From JAHDHW01 sp965277415 (GTDB lineage: Bacteria; Bacteroidota; Bacteroidia; Chitinophagales; Saprospiraceae): a stretch of DNA of 64,000 nt. This document shows, one piece after another, positions 34,564 to 43,157 of the stretch (position 1 is its first letter; each line of letters begins with the position of its first letter). Under the pieces are notes generated by a model that did not search any database, was not told where the DNA came from, and saw only the letters and a list, made by a program, of their open reading frames with translations. The position numbers and the translations under genes were made by a program. The stretch covers positions 186,001-250,000 of the forward strand of contig CBDICS010000018.1 in assembly GCA_965277415.1 (NCBI GenBank), read 5' to 3'.

Positions 34564-34869
34564 ATGTATGTAATCTTACTATCGGTAGTTGTTGGTTTGT
34601 TTATAGCGATGCTCTTTGTTAATGTCTACTTTAGAGTACGAGTAATTAAAGTATACAAGGTTTTGGTACAAAATCGGGTTGAATTTGGGGCAAGTCATAT
34701 ATTTAACCAGGTCAAGATGGAAAACGAGATATACCCTAAATACCCAGAACAAGAAGAGAACATTAAAATATTTGTTCGACATATGCGCTATTCGATTAAA
34801 ATGGCTACTGTTTTAGTGGCTTTGATTACCCTTTTTGGCGCGATTTTGATGTATTACAGAGATTTATAG
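34564..34869 (+). CDS. Small two-helix membrane protein of unknown function
   Basis: A 101-residue protein with an N-terminal transmembrane helix (VILLSVVVGLFIAMLFVNVYF, residues 3-23), a soluble middle of about 50 residues with a conserved-looking KVYKVLVQNRVEFGASHIFN segment, and a C-terminal helix (ATVLVALITLFGAILMYY, about 80-97). No family is recognised. The perfect-consensus promoter just upstream and the separate spacing from neighbours show that it is a genuine gene. It may be cotranscribed with the lipoprotein gene 121 nt downstream. Confidence 0.7.
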   Translation: MYVILLSVVVGLFIAMLFVNVYFRVRVIKVYKVLVQNRVEFGASHIFNQVKMENEIYPKYPEQEENIKIFVRHMRYSIKMATVLVALITLFGAILMYYRDL

Positions 34870-34990
34870 ATCCTTATCCATGTTTTTTAACATTTCGTCT
34901 ATTAACAAAACATTAAAAGAGCAATAAGCACATATTGCATGCGTTATTCGTTTCTTTGTAGAACAGTTTAACACAAGTAATTTTTCAAAT

Positions 34991-35671
34991 ATGAAGTACA
35001 TAATTCAATTTTTATTTATTATCTCCTTTTTATTATTCTTTTCAAGTTGTTTTGAGATCACAGAAGAAGTCAATATGAAATCCGATGGCTCCGGAGATAT
35101 GCTATTGACCATTAATATGAGTCAAAGCAAGGCCAACTTAAAAAACTATATGGAGATGGAAGAGGTGCAAGGAATCAAAATTCCATCAAAATCAGAAATA
35201 GAAGGAGAACTTGCAACTATCAAAAAAACTTTATTTCAAGTAGACGGACTTACAAATATCAAGATTAATTCAGATTTTAATGAGTTTATTTTTAAAGTAA
35301 GTGGTCAATTTGATAATGTAAAAACACTTAATATAGCGATCAACAAAGTAGGAAGTAAATTGAACAAAAGCCCTTTCCCAATGATAAAAAAGGATAATTT
35401 CGATTATTCGCGAGGGAAATTCACTCGATATTTCAAATACCTTAAAGATTGGGATATGACGCAAGAAGAGTATGATAACCTCAATTTTACAGCACGCTTT
35501 ATCATGGAATCCGCTAAATATATAAGCATATATCGATTTGATAAACCAGTCAAAAAAATTACAAATACAAGCGCTCAAGTAGCTCCAAGCAAAAAAGCTG
35601 TTAAATTGGAAAGTAATCTCGCAGAAGTTCTTACAGGAAAGAAACTTATTGAAAATGTAATTACATACTAA
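34991..35671 (+). CDS. Unknown lipoprotein
   Basis: A 226-residue predicted lipoprotein; the signal sequence ends FFSSC with lipidated Cys at residue 20. The mature N-terminus FEITEEVNMKSDGSGDMLLTINMS (Glu-rich strand, then DGSG) recurs at the start of many Bacteroidota lipoproteins of unknown role. A predicted alpha/beta domain follows, with a cluster of basic residues at the C-terminus. No catalytic motif is visible. It precedes the 35758 gene by 86 nt in the same direction, so the two may form a small envelope operon. Confidence 0.65.
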   Translation: MKYIIQFLFIISFLLFFSSCFEITEEVNMKSDGSGDMLLTINMSQSKANLKNYMEMEEVQGIKIPSKSEIEGELATIKKTLFQVDGLTNIKINSDFNEFIFKVSGQFDNVKTLNIAINKVGSKLNKSPFPMIKKDNFDYSRGKFTRYFKYLKDWDMTQEEYDNLNFTARFIMESAKYISIYRFDKPVKKITNTSAQVAPSKKAVKLESNLAEVLTGKKLIENVITY

Positions 35672-35757
35672 ATTTAGGCATCTCTGTGACGAGATTCACG
35701 TATCAATGACAAGATACTTTATCGTTTGATAACCTTAATCTTAATAAATTATACCTA

Positions 35758-37485
35758 ATGACTCGAAAGTTAATTTTTACCCTTTTAGTAGCTTGTTTCA
35801 CTACTTTTAGTGTATTTGCTCAAAATCTACAAAATAATATACCGAAGGATGCGACCTTCGTTATTTCTATTAACCCTGGCGTACTTAATTCTAAAGTGAA
35901 ATTTGCCAAACTTAAAGAATTTGATTTCTTTAAAATGGGAATGGAAGAAATGACTAAGCAAGCTGGCCCAATGGCAGGAGAACTCAAAAAATTTATTAAT
36001 GATCCTGCTGAATTTGGAATGGACTTGATGTCTTCTTCTTATGCATTTGGAAAAATAGATGGCAAAAATATCCAAATGGGTTTTGTCCTTAAAGTAGCAG
36101 ACAAAAGTAAATTTAATGATATAATTCAAACCTATGTCGCTCCAATGATGCCAGTACAAAAGGCTAATAGTATGGAATATATTTCCGCTGATGGTGTTAA
36201 TTTGGCTTGGAATGACAATCAAATTTCTATTTCTACTGTAGAGTTAGAATATGAAGGAGATGAAGATTACGAAGTTCATAAAACACGTAAAGAAAAAGCA
36301 GCATCTGATTGGATGAATGCCATTATGGGCGGTAAGCTTACTAGTTCTATCAACACACATGCTCAATTTAAATTGGCAAATGTTAATTCTGATGATATTA
36401 ATTTTTGGATGGATTATGAAACGCTTACTAAAATGTCTAATGATCTTCAGGGAATGGGAGGCAATCCTATGGTCGGAATGATGCAGGAAGCAATGAGTGG
36501 GTTATATAGTGATTCTTATGTTTCTATGGGACTTAATTTCAACGAAGGCGCGGTCAAGTTGAAAACTAAGTACATCATGAATGATCAAATGACAGAGGTC
36601 TATCGCAAAATTTCTGATGCTCCGTTTAATAAGAAGTTTTTGAAGTACATTCCAAAAGATAATTTAGGGTATTTTTCTATGAATTATAACCTTAAAAATC
36701 TGATTGATATCATTAAGTCTTCAGACAATGAAATGTTGAGTCAATTACCTGTTTATGAAAGTATGGCAGTGGAAGGCTTGAAAGGAATGGGATTAGATAT
36801 GACAGCAGATGATATTTATAATCTTTTGAAAGGTGATGCATTATTTGTAGTAACAGGGCTTAAAGAGTTTGAGAAAGAAGTTACAACTTATGAATTTGAT
36901 GATGATTTCAATAAAAAAGAGGTGAAGAAGATGAAGAAAGAGCAACTACCTGAATTTGTCTTTATGATGTCACATGGTAGTAAAGAAAACCTCTTGAAAG
37001 TGATTGATCTTGGAAAACAATCTTCTATGATTAGTGAGGAGAAGAAATATTTCCAAGTGAATGTACCGGATATGCCAATGGATGTCTTTATTAAAGTAGA
37101 GAAAGATATGGTATTGATTTCTAATAAAAAAGATGTTGTAACTAAAAAAGCTAAAAAGGTATTTAAGAAAAAGAACCTTATCAAGCCTGCTGAAGCGCTA
37201 AAATTAGTGAATAGCTCACAAAGAATTTATTGGAATATTCCACAAACTATGAATGTTCTTGCCACTATGGATGACATGAATATGGATGGTCCAGAAGGAA
37301 TGTTACTTAATATGAGTAAGGATAGCTTTGAAAGTATAGTAATTGAAATGAATAAAAAAATTGGAAATTCTGCAGATGGAGATTTCTATTTGAATTTCAA
37401 TAATAAGAATATGAATGCTTTAGAGCAAATCTTTGGGATGATTAATGATGCCTTTATGAATATGATGGGCGGATCATCAATGTAA
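35758..37485 (+). CDS. Exported DUF4836-like protein
   Basis: A 575-residue exported protein with a signal peptide (MTRKLIFTLLVACFTTFSVFAQ). The mature N-terminus NIPKDATFVISINPGVLNSKVKF resembles the opening strands of DUF4836 (I-P-x-D-[AS]-x-x-[VL]-x-x-[IV]-[ND]), and the pattern of repeated hydrophobic strands with Met-rich helices (GMGGNPMVGMMQEAMSG, GPEGMLLNMSKDSFES) is similar across the sequence. Function is unknown; such proteins are periplasmic or surface-exposed. A long hairpin follows the stop codon. It is probably cotranscribed with the preceding lipoprotein gene. Confidence 0.65.
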   Translation: MTRKLIFTLLVACFTTFSVFAQNLQNNIPKDATFVISINPGVLNSKVKFAKLKEFDFFKMGMEEMTKQAGPMAGELKKFINDPAEFGMDLMSSSYAFGKIDGKNIQMGFVLKVADKSKFNDIIQTYVAPMMPVQKANSMEYISADGVNLAWNDNQISISTVELEYEGDEDYEVHKTRKEKAASDWMNAIMGGKLTSSINTHAQFKLANVNSDDINFWMDYETLTKMSNDLQGMGGNPMVGMMQEAMSGLYSDSYVSMGLNFNEGAVKLKTKYIMNDQMTEVYRKISDAPFNKKFLKYIPKDNLGYFSMNYNLKNLIDIIKSSDNEMLSQLPVYESMAVEGLKGMGLDMTADDIYNLLKGDALFVVTGLKEFEKEVTTYEFDDDFNKKEVKKMKKEQLPEFVFMMSHGSKENLLKVIDLGKQSSMISEEKKYFQVNVPDMPMDVFIKVEKDMVLISNKKDVVTKKAKKVFKKKNLIKPAEALKLVNSSQRIYWNIPQTMNVLATMDDMNMDGPEGMLLNMSKDSFESIVIEMNKKIGNSADGDFYLNFNNKNMNALEQIFGMINDAFMNMMGGSSM

Positions 37486-37490
37486 AATCT

Positions 37491-37547
37491 TATATACCTG
37501 ACGCGAAGCGGTTTGGGATTCCCCCAAACCATTTCGGTCAGTATATA
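37491..37547 (+). terminator. Large hairpin after the DUF4836-like gene
   Basis: An interrupted inverted repeat of about 25 bp (37491-37517/37523-37547), tight loop, GGTTTGGG/CCCAAACC at the tip. No T-tract follows; a second, conventional terminator lies 67 nt further on. Confidence 0.6.
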
Positions 37548-37611
37548 CTGTACTGAAGTACATTTCTTTTCCCAAATTATTTTAATGTCAGTATAAGAGA
37601 CATAAACTCAT

Positions 37612-37651
37612 AAAAAGCCTTTGATCTTCTCTAATGATCAAAGGCTTTTTT
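37612..37651. terminator. Bidirectional intrinsic terminator
   Basis: A perfect 15-bp stem (37612-37626/37636-37650), 9-nt loop, T6 downstream and A5 upstream. Confidence 0.9.
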
Positions 37652-37674
37652 AATTTTGTCTTTTCATAGTCTTA

Positions 37675-37858
37675 CAGGCTGACCGGAAATAGTTTTTTCG
37701 ACAGGATTAGCATGATATACAGGATTTTCTTTGCATTCGCGGTCAGCCTGCTTAGCTATGGGAATATAAAAAGGCAAAATCAGGTTCTTATGCAATTTCG
37801 CAGCCCGATGAAAGGAATAAACTGCCTGGATTCATTGCTTTGGCAGGTTCTAAATACA
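37675..37858. repeat. Inverted repeat and element-like sequence before the Gfo/Idh gene
   Basis: CAGGCTGACCG (37675-37685) and its exact complement (37740-37750) enclose 54 nt containing a duplicated ACAGGATT. Downstream, 37779-37810 is alike to 30938-30969 (AAATCAGGTTCTT then GCAG, about 25 of 30 positions), and 37847-37856 ends GGCAGGTTCT, like 30980-30989. The gap 37486-37876 holds these plus the two hairpins described separately, and no gene. Confidence 0.4.
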
Positions 37859-37876
37859 AAACAATCAATCTAATCA

Positions 37877-38869
37877 ATGCTAAAAATAGGATTAATAGGG
37901 CTTGGACATCTTGGGAAAATACATTTGAAGTGCATTCAAATGATTGAAGCCTATGAATTTATTGGTTTTTTTGACTCTGGCGATCATGCAGGACAAATGG
38001 CGGAAGAGTTTGGTGTGAAAAGTTGGGATAGCTTCGAGGCATTATTAGCTGCTGTAGATATTATTGATATTGTGACGCCAACAATTACACATTATGAACT
38101 TGCTCTGAAGGCTATAGAAGCAGGCAAACATGTCTTTATTGAAAAGCCATTGACCAATACGATTGAAGAGGCGAAGCATTTACTTGAAAAAAGTAGAGCA
38201 GTAGACGTTAAAGTACAAGTAGGACATGTAGAACGTTTTAATCCGGCCTTACTTGCTTTGGGAGATATGCAACTTCAACCTATGTTTATTGAAGCGCATA
38301 GACTAGCTATGTTCAACCCTAGAGGTACAGATGTTTCCGTAATTCTTGATTTGATGATTCATGATCTTGACCTTGTTTTGAATCTGGTTCAATCAGAGGT
38401 GAAATCTATTTCGGCTAGTGGTGTTTCTGTGGTGAGTAAGACACCTGATATCAGTAATGCTCGGTTAGAGTTTGAAAATGGTTGTGTTGCTAATTTGACT
38501 GCAAGTAGAATTTCGATGAAACAGATGCGAAAGCTTCGACTTTTTCAAAAAGATGCATACATCAGTCTTGATTTTCTAGATAAGAATGCCCAGATCATAC
38601 GCTTATACGATCAGGAGGATAAGATAATGCCTGAGAATGGGAATTTTTTGGAGTTGCATACAGAAGAAGGCATAAAACTAGTTCATTTAGAAATGTTAGA
38701 GACAGAGGCTGTTAATGCTATCAAAATGGAATTGGAAACTTTTGCTGATTGTATTAAACAAGATACTCGACCAATTGTAACTATTGAAGATGGTTATAGA
38801 GCATTAAAAGTAGCACATGAAATCATTGAAGAAATTAAACAAAGGATGGAAATGCTTCAGGGGCAATAA
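37877..38869 (+). CDS. Gfo/Idh/MocA-family oxidoreductase
   Basis: A 330-residue NAD(P)-dependent oxidoreductase. The Rossmann nucleotide-binding loop is GLIGLGHLGKIHL (residues 5-17), followed by FFDSGD (acidic strand end) and the EKPLTN motif (about residues 93-98) that carries the catalytic/substrate Lys. The central RLEFENGCVANLTASRIS segment is the typical Gfo/Idh C-terminal beta-sheet. Members oxidise or reduce sugars and nucleotide sugars; with the sugar transferase gene 2.4 kb downstream, a role in making an envelope-polysaccharide precursor is plausible, but the substrate cannot be read from the sequence. First gene of a same-strand run to 43.1 kb. Confidence 0.93.
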   Translation: MLKIGLIGLGHLGKIHLKCIQMIEAYEFIGFFDSGDHAGQMAEEFGVKSWDSFEALLAAVDIIDIVTPTITHYELALKAIEAGKHVFIEKPLTNTIEEAKHLLEKSRAVDVKVQVGHVERFNPALLALGDMQLQPMFIEAHRLAMFNPRGTDVSVILDLMIHDLDLVLNLVQSEVKSISASGVSVVSKTPDISNARLEFENGCVANLTASRISMKQMRKLRLFQKDAYISLDFLDKNAQIIRLYDQEDKIMPENGNFLELHTEEGIKLVHLEMLETEAVNAIKMELETFADCIKQDTRPIVTIEDGYRALKVAHEIIEEIKQRMEMLQGQ

Positions 38870-38882
38870 TAAATGGGGACTT

Positions 38883-39446
38883 ATGTCGATGCGGAATCAA
38901 AACCTTAGATTAATAGTTGCCATCTTTTTTATATCCTGTTTTTTTATAGCTGAATCCTCTGGCCAGGAAGAAAAAACAAGTAATTGGAAATCTGGAATAG
39001 AGCTTGGGACGGGTTTGTCTTTTACAGGTTACAATGCTAACTTAGCTTATACTGGAACCTTTGGTAAAAATGTAATATTTGCAGGGCCAAAAGTAGTGTA
39101 TTCTGATGCTAACACATTATTTGATACACCTTGGGGAATACAATTAGGATATCGACGTCTTTTTAATATTTCATCCAAGTTTCTCGCTTTAGCTTCAGTT
39201 GAATATCAAGCTGTATTATTTGAATATGATGAATTGGAAACCAATGACTTAAATAGCATTCATGAATTTCATTTTGCTTATGGTTTACAATATTTTCTTA
39301 ATGATCAATGGTCTGTAGGTAATACGATTGGTGTTGGAGGATATATAGAGCGCTTAGTAGATCCTTTTGACGGGAAAGTTGATGTTTTTTCTGGTTTTAC
39401 AACACATATAAGAATATTTGTCGGATATCATTTTTCAAAATCATGA
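38883..39446 (+). CDS. Outer-membrane beta-barrel-like exported protein
   Basis: A 187-residue exported protein with a signal peptide (residues about 5-29, ending SSGQ). The remainder alternates aromatic/hydrophobic strands with short turns (WKSGIELGTGLSFTGYNANLAYTG, GIQLGYRRLFNIS, FHFAYGLQYFLNDQWSVG) and ends HIRIFVGYHFSKS, with the terminal aromatic expected of an outer-membrane barrel. ATG 38883 was chosen; the frame is open further upstream but that would overlap the Gfo/Idh gene by 53 nt. Its stop overlaps the ATG of the next gene (ATGA), indicating translational coupling. Confidence 0.72.
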   Translation: MSMRNQNLRLIVAIFFISCFFIAESSGQEEKTSNWKSGIELGTGLSFTGYNANLAYTGTFGKNVIFAGPKVVYSDANTLFDTPWGIQLGYRRLFNISSKFLALASVEYQAVLFEYDELETNDLNSIHEFHFAYGLQYFLNDQWSVGNTIGVGGYIERLVDPFDGKVDVFSGFTTHIRIFVGYHFSKS

Positions 39447-40309
39447 ATAAAATAAAATACGCTGTTTTCTTATTATTAGGAAGTATTATAGGATGTCAGA
39501 AAGCTGACTTATCTGCGATTAATAATTTACGAAATAATGAAATAGCTATACTAGGTCATGGAGGATTTGGGTTTAATTCACCAGAGGTTAATATTCCAAC
39601 AAATTCTTTTGAAGGGATAACTAAAGCGGTAGAGGGCTATCAAACCGATGGGGTAGAAGTAGATGTACAAATCAGTAATGATGGTGTTTTATTTTTATAT
39701 CATGACTTAAGATTACAAACACTAACGGATTGTTTAGGTTGCCTTTATCAATATGATGCGGAAACCTTAGATGAATGTAGATATGTTCGGGGTTTTAATA
39801 CTCAAAACTTTAAAGATCAAAAACTTGTTCGATTAGAAACTATTTTAGCCAGATTTGACGAACGAGCGCCAAAGCCTTATATTTTTTTAGACCTTAAGAC
39901 ATCGCTGGATTGCCCTCAAACGTTTGATAATAATAGTTTTGAGAATACTTTTGTACAAAGCTTGATAGACCTTTTTGAAAAATATAATTGCCAAGATTGG
40001 GTTTATATAGAGTCTGGAAGTCTTTCTTTTTTACAAAGATTGAAAGCTGGAATTCCAGATATTCGCTTATTTTACTTTAATAACATAGAAGAAGCGAGTA
40101 TACAAATAGCGATAGATAATGAATTCTCAGGGATATCATCAAATTTTAAAAATACGACAAGAGCATTAATTTCTGCGGCACATGATGAGGGTTTATTCGT
40201 TGTTTTAGGGATTCAAAAGATACGGAGAGATGCGATTGAAATGATAGAAATGAGTCCAGACTTTATTTATACAGATAATATTTCTTTAATGCAATCGATT
40301 TTGAATTAG
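39443..40309 (+). CDS. Glycerophosphodiester phosphodiesterase-like lipoprotein
   Basis: A 288-residue lipoprotein (lipobox LGSIIGC, Cys at residue 18) with a GDPD TIM-barrel. Landmarks are ILGHGGFG (catalytic H-x-G region; the usual H-R-G is H-G-G here), the metal-binding DGVEVDVQISNDGVLFLYHD (E-x-D and H-D), IFLDLKTSL, and C-terminal ISSNFKNTTRALISAAHDEGLFV. GDPD enzymes hydrolyse glycerophosphodiesters from lipid headgroups; here it would act at the periplasmic side of the envelope. It overlaps the upstream gene by 4 nt. The Arg-to-Gly change at the first motif is worth checking for its effect on activity. Confidence 0.85.
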   Translation: MNKIKYAVFLLLGSIIGCQKADLSAINNLRNNEIAILGHGGFGFNSPEVNIPTNSFEGITKAVEGYQTDGVEVDVQISNDGVLFLYHDLRLQTLTDCLGCLYQYDAETLDECRYVRGFNTQNFKDQKLVRLETILARFDERAPKPYIFLDLKTSLDCPQTFDNNSFENTFVQSLIDLFEKYNCQDWVYIESGSLSFLQRLKAGIPDIRLFYFNNIEEASIQIAIDNEFSGISSNFKNTTRALISAAHDEGLFVVLGIQKIRRDAIEMIEMSPDFIYTDNISLMQSILN

Positions 40310-40368
40310 TAAGTGACACTGTCCCTAATTAAGGGAATATTTACAGAACGATAATGAATAATTATACA

Positions 40369-41235
40369 ATGAAAGGATTTAGAATTTTTACCTTATTCTT
40401 AATTTTTACAATTTCTTCTTGCGATATTATAAATCCTGAAGAAGAGATCCCTTCTTATATAGAGATCCTCCCTTTTGATTATACAGTCGGTAGTGATGGA
40501 AGTTCTTCACAAAAGATTACAGATGCTTGGATTTATGTGAATGGAGAATATTTGGGGGCTTTTGATTTGCCTAAGACCATTCCTGTATTAGCAATAGGTG
40601 ATCATGATGTAATTATTGACCCGGGAATCAAAGAAAACGGGATTAAAGCTACTCCGATTATTTATCCATTTTATGAAAGATTTAATGGTTCAATAAATTT
40701 AGTGCCCGGTGAAGTTACAAGTATTCAACCAGCAACTAAATACGATGAAGATAGGATTAGTATCCTTCTAAATGAAGGATTTAATAATTCTTCAAATGTT
40801 AATACTTTTGGAGAGAACGTAGAACATACCGACGTAGATGTAATGGAAGGGGCAAGAAGTGGTCTCATATTATTAGATAAAGAAACGATGCCTAATGTTG
40901 GTTTAAAAAGTACTGGACTAACGGTATTCCCCTCTCAAGGAGATATTGCATTTCTCGAAATGGACTATAAATCTGAAGTGCCTATATTTATTGGTATAAT
41001 AGGATTTGATGCTTTTGGAAATCAAACGCTTTCGGATTTAACTTATGGCACTAATCCTAGAACTGATTGGAATAAGGTGTATTTTAACTTTACAGATGCG
41101 TTTAGCACCTTACGCCAAAATAATACGGTAACTTACCAAATTAGAATTAGTGCTCAAATTTTAATTGAGAATGGCGAATTTACAATGGAAAATGCCGAAA
41201 TTCGTCTGGACAATATTAAATTGATAACTTTTTAA
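40369..41235 (+). CDS. Unknown lipoprotein in envelope operon
   Basis: A 288-residue lipoprotein (FTISSC, Cys at residue 18 from ATG 40369). An early domain with DAWIYVNGEYLGAFDLPKTIPVLAIGDHDVII looks like a PEGA-type or carbohydrate-binding beta domain, and the C-terminal part is a jelly-roll-like sandwich (DYKSEVPIFIGIIGFDAFG, NKVYFNFTDAFSTLR, AEIRLDNIKLI). No catalytic residues are obvious; a surface glycan-binding or scaffolding role is a guess. An ATG five codons upstream (40354) would add MNNYT before the signal sequence. It lies between the GDPD and the sugar transferase genes. Confidence 0.65.
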   Translation: MKGFRIFTLFLIFTISSCDIINPEEEIPSYIEILPFDYTVGSDGSSSQKITDAWIYVNGEYLGAFDLPKTIPVLAIGDHDVIIDPGIKENGIKATPIIYPFYERFNGSINLVPGEVTSIQPATKYDEDRISILLNEGFNNSSNVNTFGENVEHTDVDVMEGARSGLILLDKETMPNVGLKSTGLTVFPSQGDIAFLEMDYKSEVPIFIGIIGFDAFGNQTLSDLTYGTNPRTDWNKVYFNFTDAFSTLRQNNTVTYQIRISAQILIENGEFTMENAEIRLDNIKLITF

Positions 41236-41266
41236 GATTTGTTGGGAAACTGCACCAGAACAACTA

Positions 41267-42688
41267 ATGACTCGTCAGCGTCGAATTGATTTTTTAATAT
41301 ATAGTATTGCTGATTTTATTTCAGCGATGTTAGCTTGGGCTTTCTTTTTCGTATATCGGAAAGGAGTGGAGAATGCTGAAGTTAGTTGGACTATTCTGAC
41401 ACAAGACCAAAATTTTTGGTTGGGGATTCTTATTATCCCAATTGGTTGGCTCCTCTTATATTCTCTATTTGATAAATATCGTGATATTTATCGCCTTTCA
41501 AGGCTAGCAACATTAGCCAGGACTTTCTTTCTTACTTTTCTAGGTGTTTTCTTTTTGTTTTTTACATTAATACTCGATGACTTTGTTAGAGATTATCGAA
41601 CCTATTACAATTCCTTTTTTACCTTATTCACCCTCCACTTTTTATTGACAACTTTTGCGAGAATGGTCTTGCTAACTAGAGCTAGTAGGAGATTGAAATC
41701 AGGCTTGATGACTTATAATACTATTATTGTAGGGGGGGATAAGAAAGCTGTTGATTTGTATAAGGATATTACAAATAGAAAAAATGGTTTAGGAAATAAA
41801 TTTATTGGATTTATAGATATCAATGGCGTGCATAAGAAATCTTTGTCTAAGCATATCCCCAATTTGGGAAAGTTAAAAGATGTGAATAGGATTATTAAAG
41901 ATGAAAAGATAGAAGAGGTGATTATTGCTATTGAAAATACAGAGCACAATCGATTGCGAGAAATACTCAATACTCTTTTTGACTTTGATGATAAAGTATT
42001 GGTAAAGATCATCCCCGATATGTATGACATACTTTTAGGTAATGTCAAAATGAATCAAGTCTATGGAGCAGTATTGATAGAAATAAAGCAGGATTTGATG
42101 CCCAAATGGCAACTATTGGTTAAACGATTGATTGATCTGATAGTGAGTATGATTTTCTTGATTTTGTTATTCCCTATTCTACTATATGTTTTTATTCGAG
42201 TAAAATTTTCTTCTGAGGGACCTATTTTCTTTAAACAAGAAAGAATAGGTTTGAATGGAAAACCATTTATCATTTATAAGTTTAGATCGATGTATACAGA
42301 TGCTGAATCAATGGGTCCGAAACTCTCTCAAGGTGATGATAGCAGAATTACTCAATGGGGGAAAGTGATGAGGAAGTGGAGATTAGATGAATTACCCCAA
42401 TTTTGGAATGTAATTAAAGGAGATATGTCATTGGTTGGACCTAGACCAGAACGGCAGTTTTTTATTGATCAAATAGTAGAGAAAGCACCTCATTATAGAC
42501 AATTGTTAAAAGTTAGACCAGGAGTTACTTCATGGGGGCAAGTAAAATATGGCTACGCTTCCAATATTGACGAGATGTTACAGCGACTTAAGTTTGATAT
42601 TTTGTATATTGAGAACATGTCTCTTGCTCTAGATTTTAAAATATTGTTTTATACCGTCTTAGTTTTACTACAAGGGAAAGGAAAATAA
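41267..42688 (+). CDS. Undecaprenyl-phosphate sugar-1-phosphate transferase (WcaJ-like)
   Basis: A 473-residue polyprenyl glycosylphosphotransferase that loads the first sugar-phosphate onto undecaprenyl phosphate to start exopolysaccharide or O-antigen assembly. Four N-terminal helices (about residues 10-30, 48-70, 85-105 and 115-135) are followed by a CoA-binding-like domain (YNTIIVGGDKKAVDLYKDI), a fifth membrane segment (about 285-310), and the catalytic domain with FFKQERIGLNGKPFIIYKFRSM, RKWRLDELPQFWNVIKGDMSLVGPRPE and PGVTSWGQVKYGY. The active-site D-E and R-P-E are intact. It explains why the upstream genes are envelope-related. Confidence 0.95.
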   Translation: MTRQRRIDFLIYSIADFISAMLAWAFFFVYRKGVENAEVSWTILTQDQNFWLGILIIPIGWLLLYSLFDKYRDIYRLSRLATLARTFFLTFLGVFFLFFTLILDDFVRDYRTYYNSFFTLFTLHFLLTTFARMVLLTRASRRLKSGLMTYNTIIVGGDKKAVDLYKDITNRKNGLGNKFIGFIDINGVHKKSLSKHIPNLGKLKDVNRIIKDEKIEEVIIAIENTEHNRLREILNTLFDFDDKVLVKIIPDMYDILLGNVKMNQVYGAVLIEIKQDLMPKWQLLVKRLIDLIVSMIFLILLFPILLYVFIRVKFSSEGPIFFKQERIGLNGKPFIIYKFRSMYTDAESMGPKLSQGDDSRITQWGKVMRKWRLDELPQFWNVIKGDMSLVGPRPERQFFIDQIVEKAPHYRQLLKVRPGVTSWGQVKYGYASNIDEMLQRLKFDILYIENMSLALDFKILFYTVLVLLQGKGK

Positions 42689-42714
42689 AAACTCACAAAT
42701 TTAAGACCTTACTA

Positions 42715-43137
42715 ATGTTTGGAAATTATAAAGAAGAACTAATTCGAAGAAAAGCTGTGATCAGTATATTAATTAAAATGGCTTCAGCTGATGGGAATAT
42801 TGATGATATTGAACGAAAATTTGTTGAAGATGTAGCGAGACAGCTAGGCTTATCAGTTGAAGATATAGATGAGGTCTTTGAATATCCCAATAAGTATGAA
42901 ATCAAACCACCACCACCTGAGCAAGAAAGAATGACCATCCTATATTATCTATTGTTCACAATGTCTGTAGATGGTAAAATTGACGAAGCTGAAGAAAAAC
43001 TGTGTTATAAAGTAGGTTTACGTTTAGGTTTTAATGAATATATGACTAGAGACCTGATTCAAGTCATGAAGCAATATTTAAATAAAGAACTTCCTTCTGA
43101 TGCATTGCTGAATACGATAAAGAGACATATGAATTGA
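42715..43137 (+). CDS. TerB-family helical protein
   Basis: A 140-residue all-helical protein of the TerB-like superfamily: two Met-Ala/Ser-Ala/Val-Asp-Gly-x-Ile-Asp signatures are visible (MASADGNIDDIERKFVEDVA and MSVDGKIDEAEEKLCYKVG), which are the paired metal-binding-like acidic loops of TerB folds. It lacks any extra DnaJ or membrane domain. TerB proteins are linked to metal and envelope stress and to tellurite/phage systems, but isolated single-domain copies in Bacteroidota have no defined job. It follows the sugar transferase by 26 nt, so it is likely the last gene of that operon. Confidence 0.85.
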   Translation: MFGNYKEELIRRKAVISILIKMASADGNIDDIERKFVEDVARQLGLSVEDIDEVFEYPNKYEIKPPPPEQERMTILYYLLFTMSVDGKIDEAEEKLCYKVGLRLGFNEYMTRDLIQVMKQYLNKELPSDALLNTIKRHMN

Positions 43138-43157
43138 GCAAAGGGGGTATAATATGT

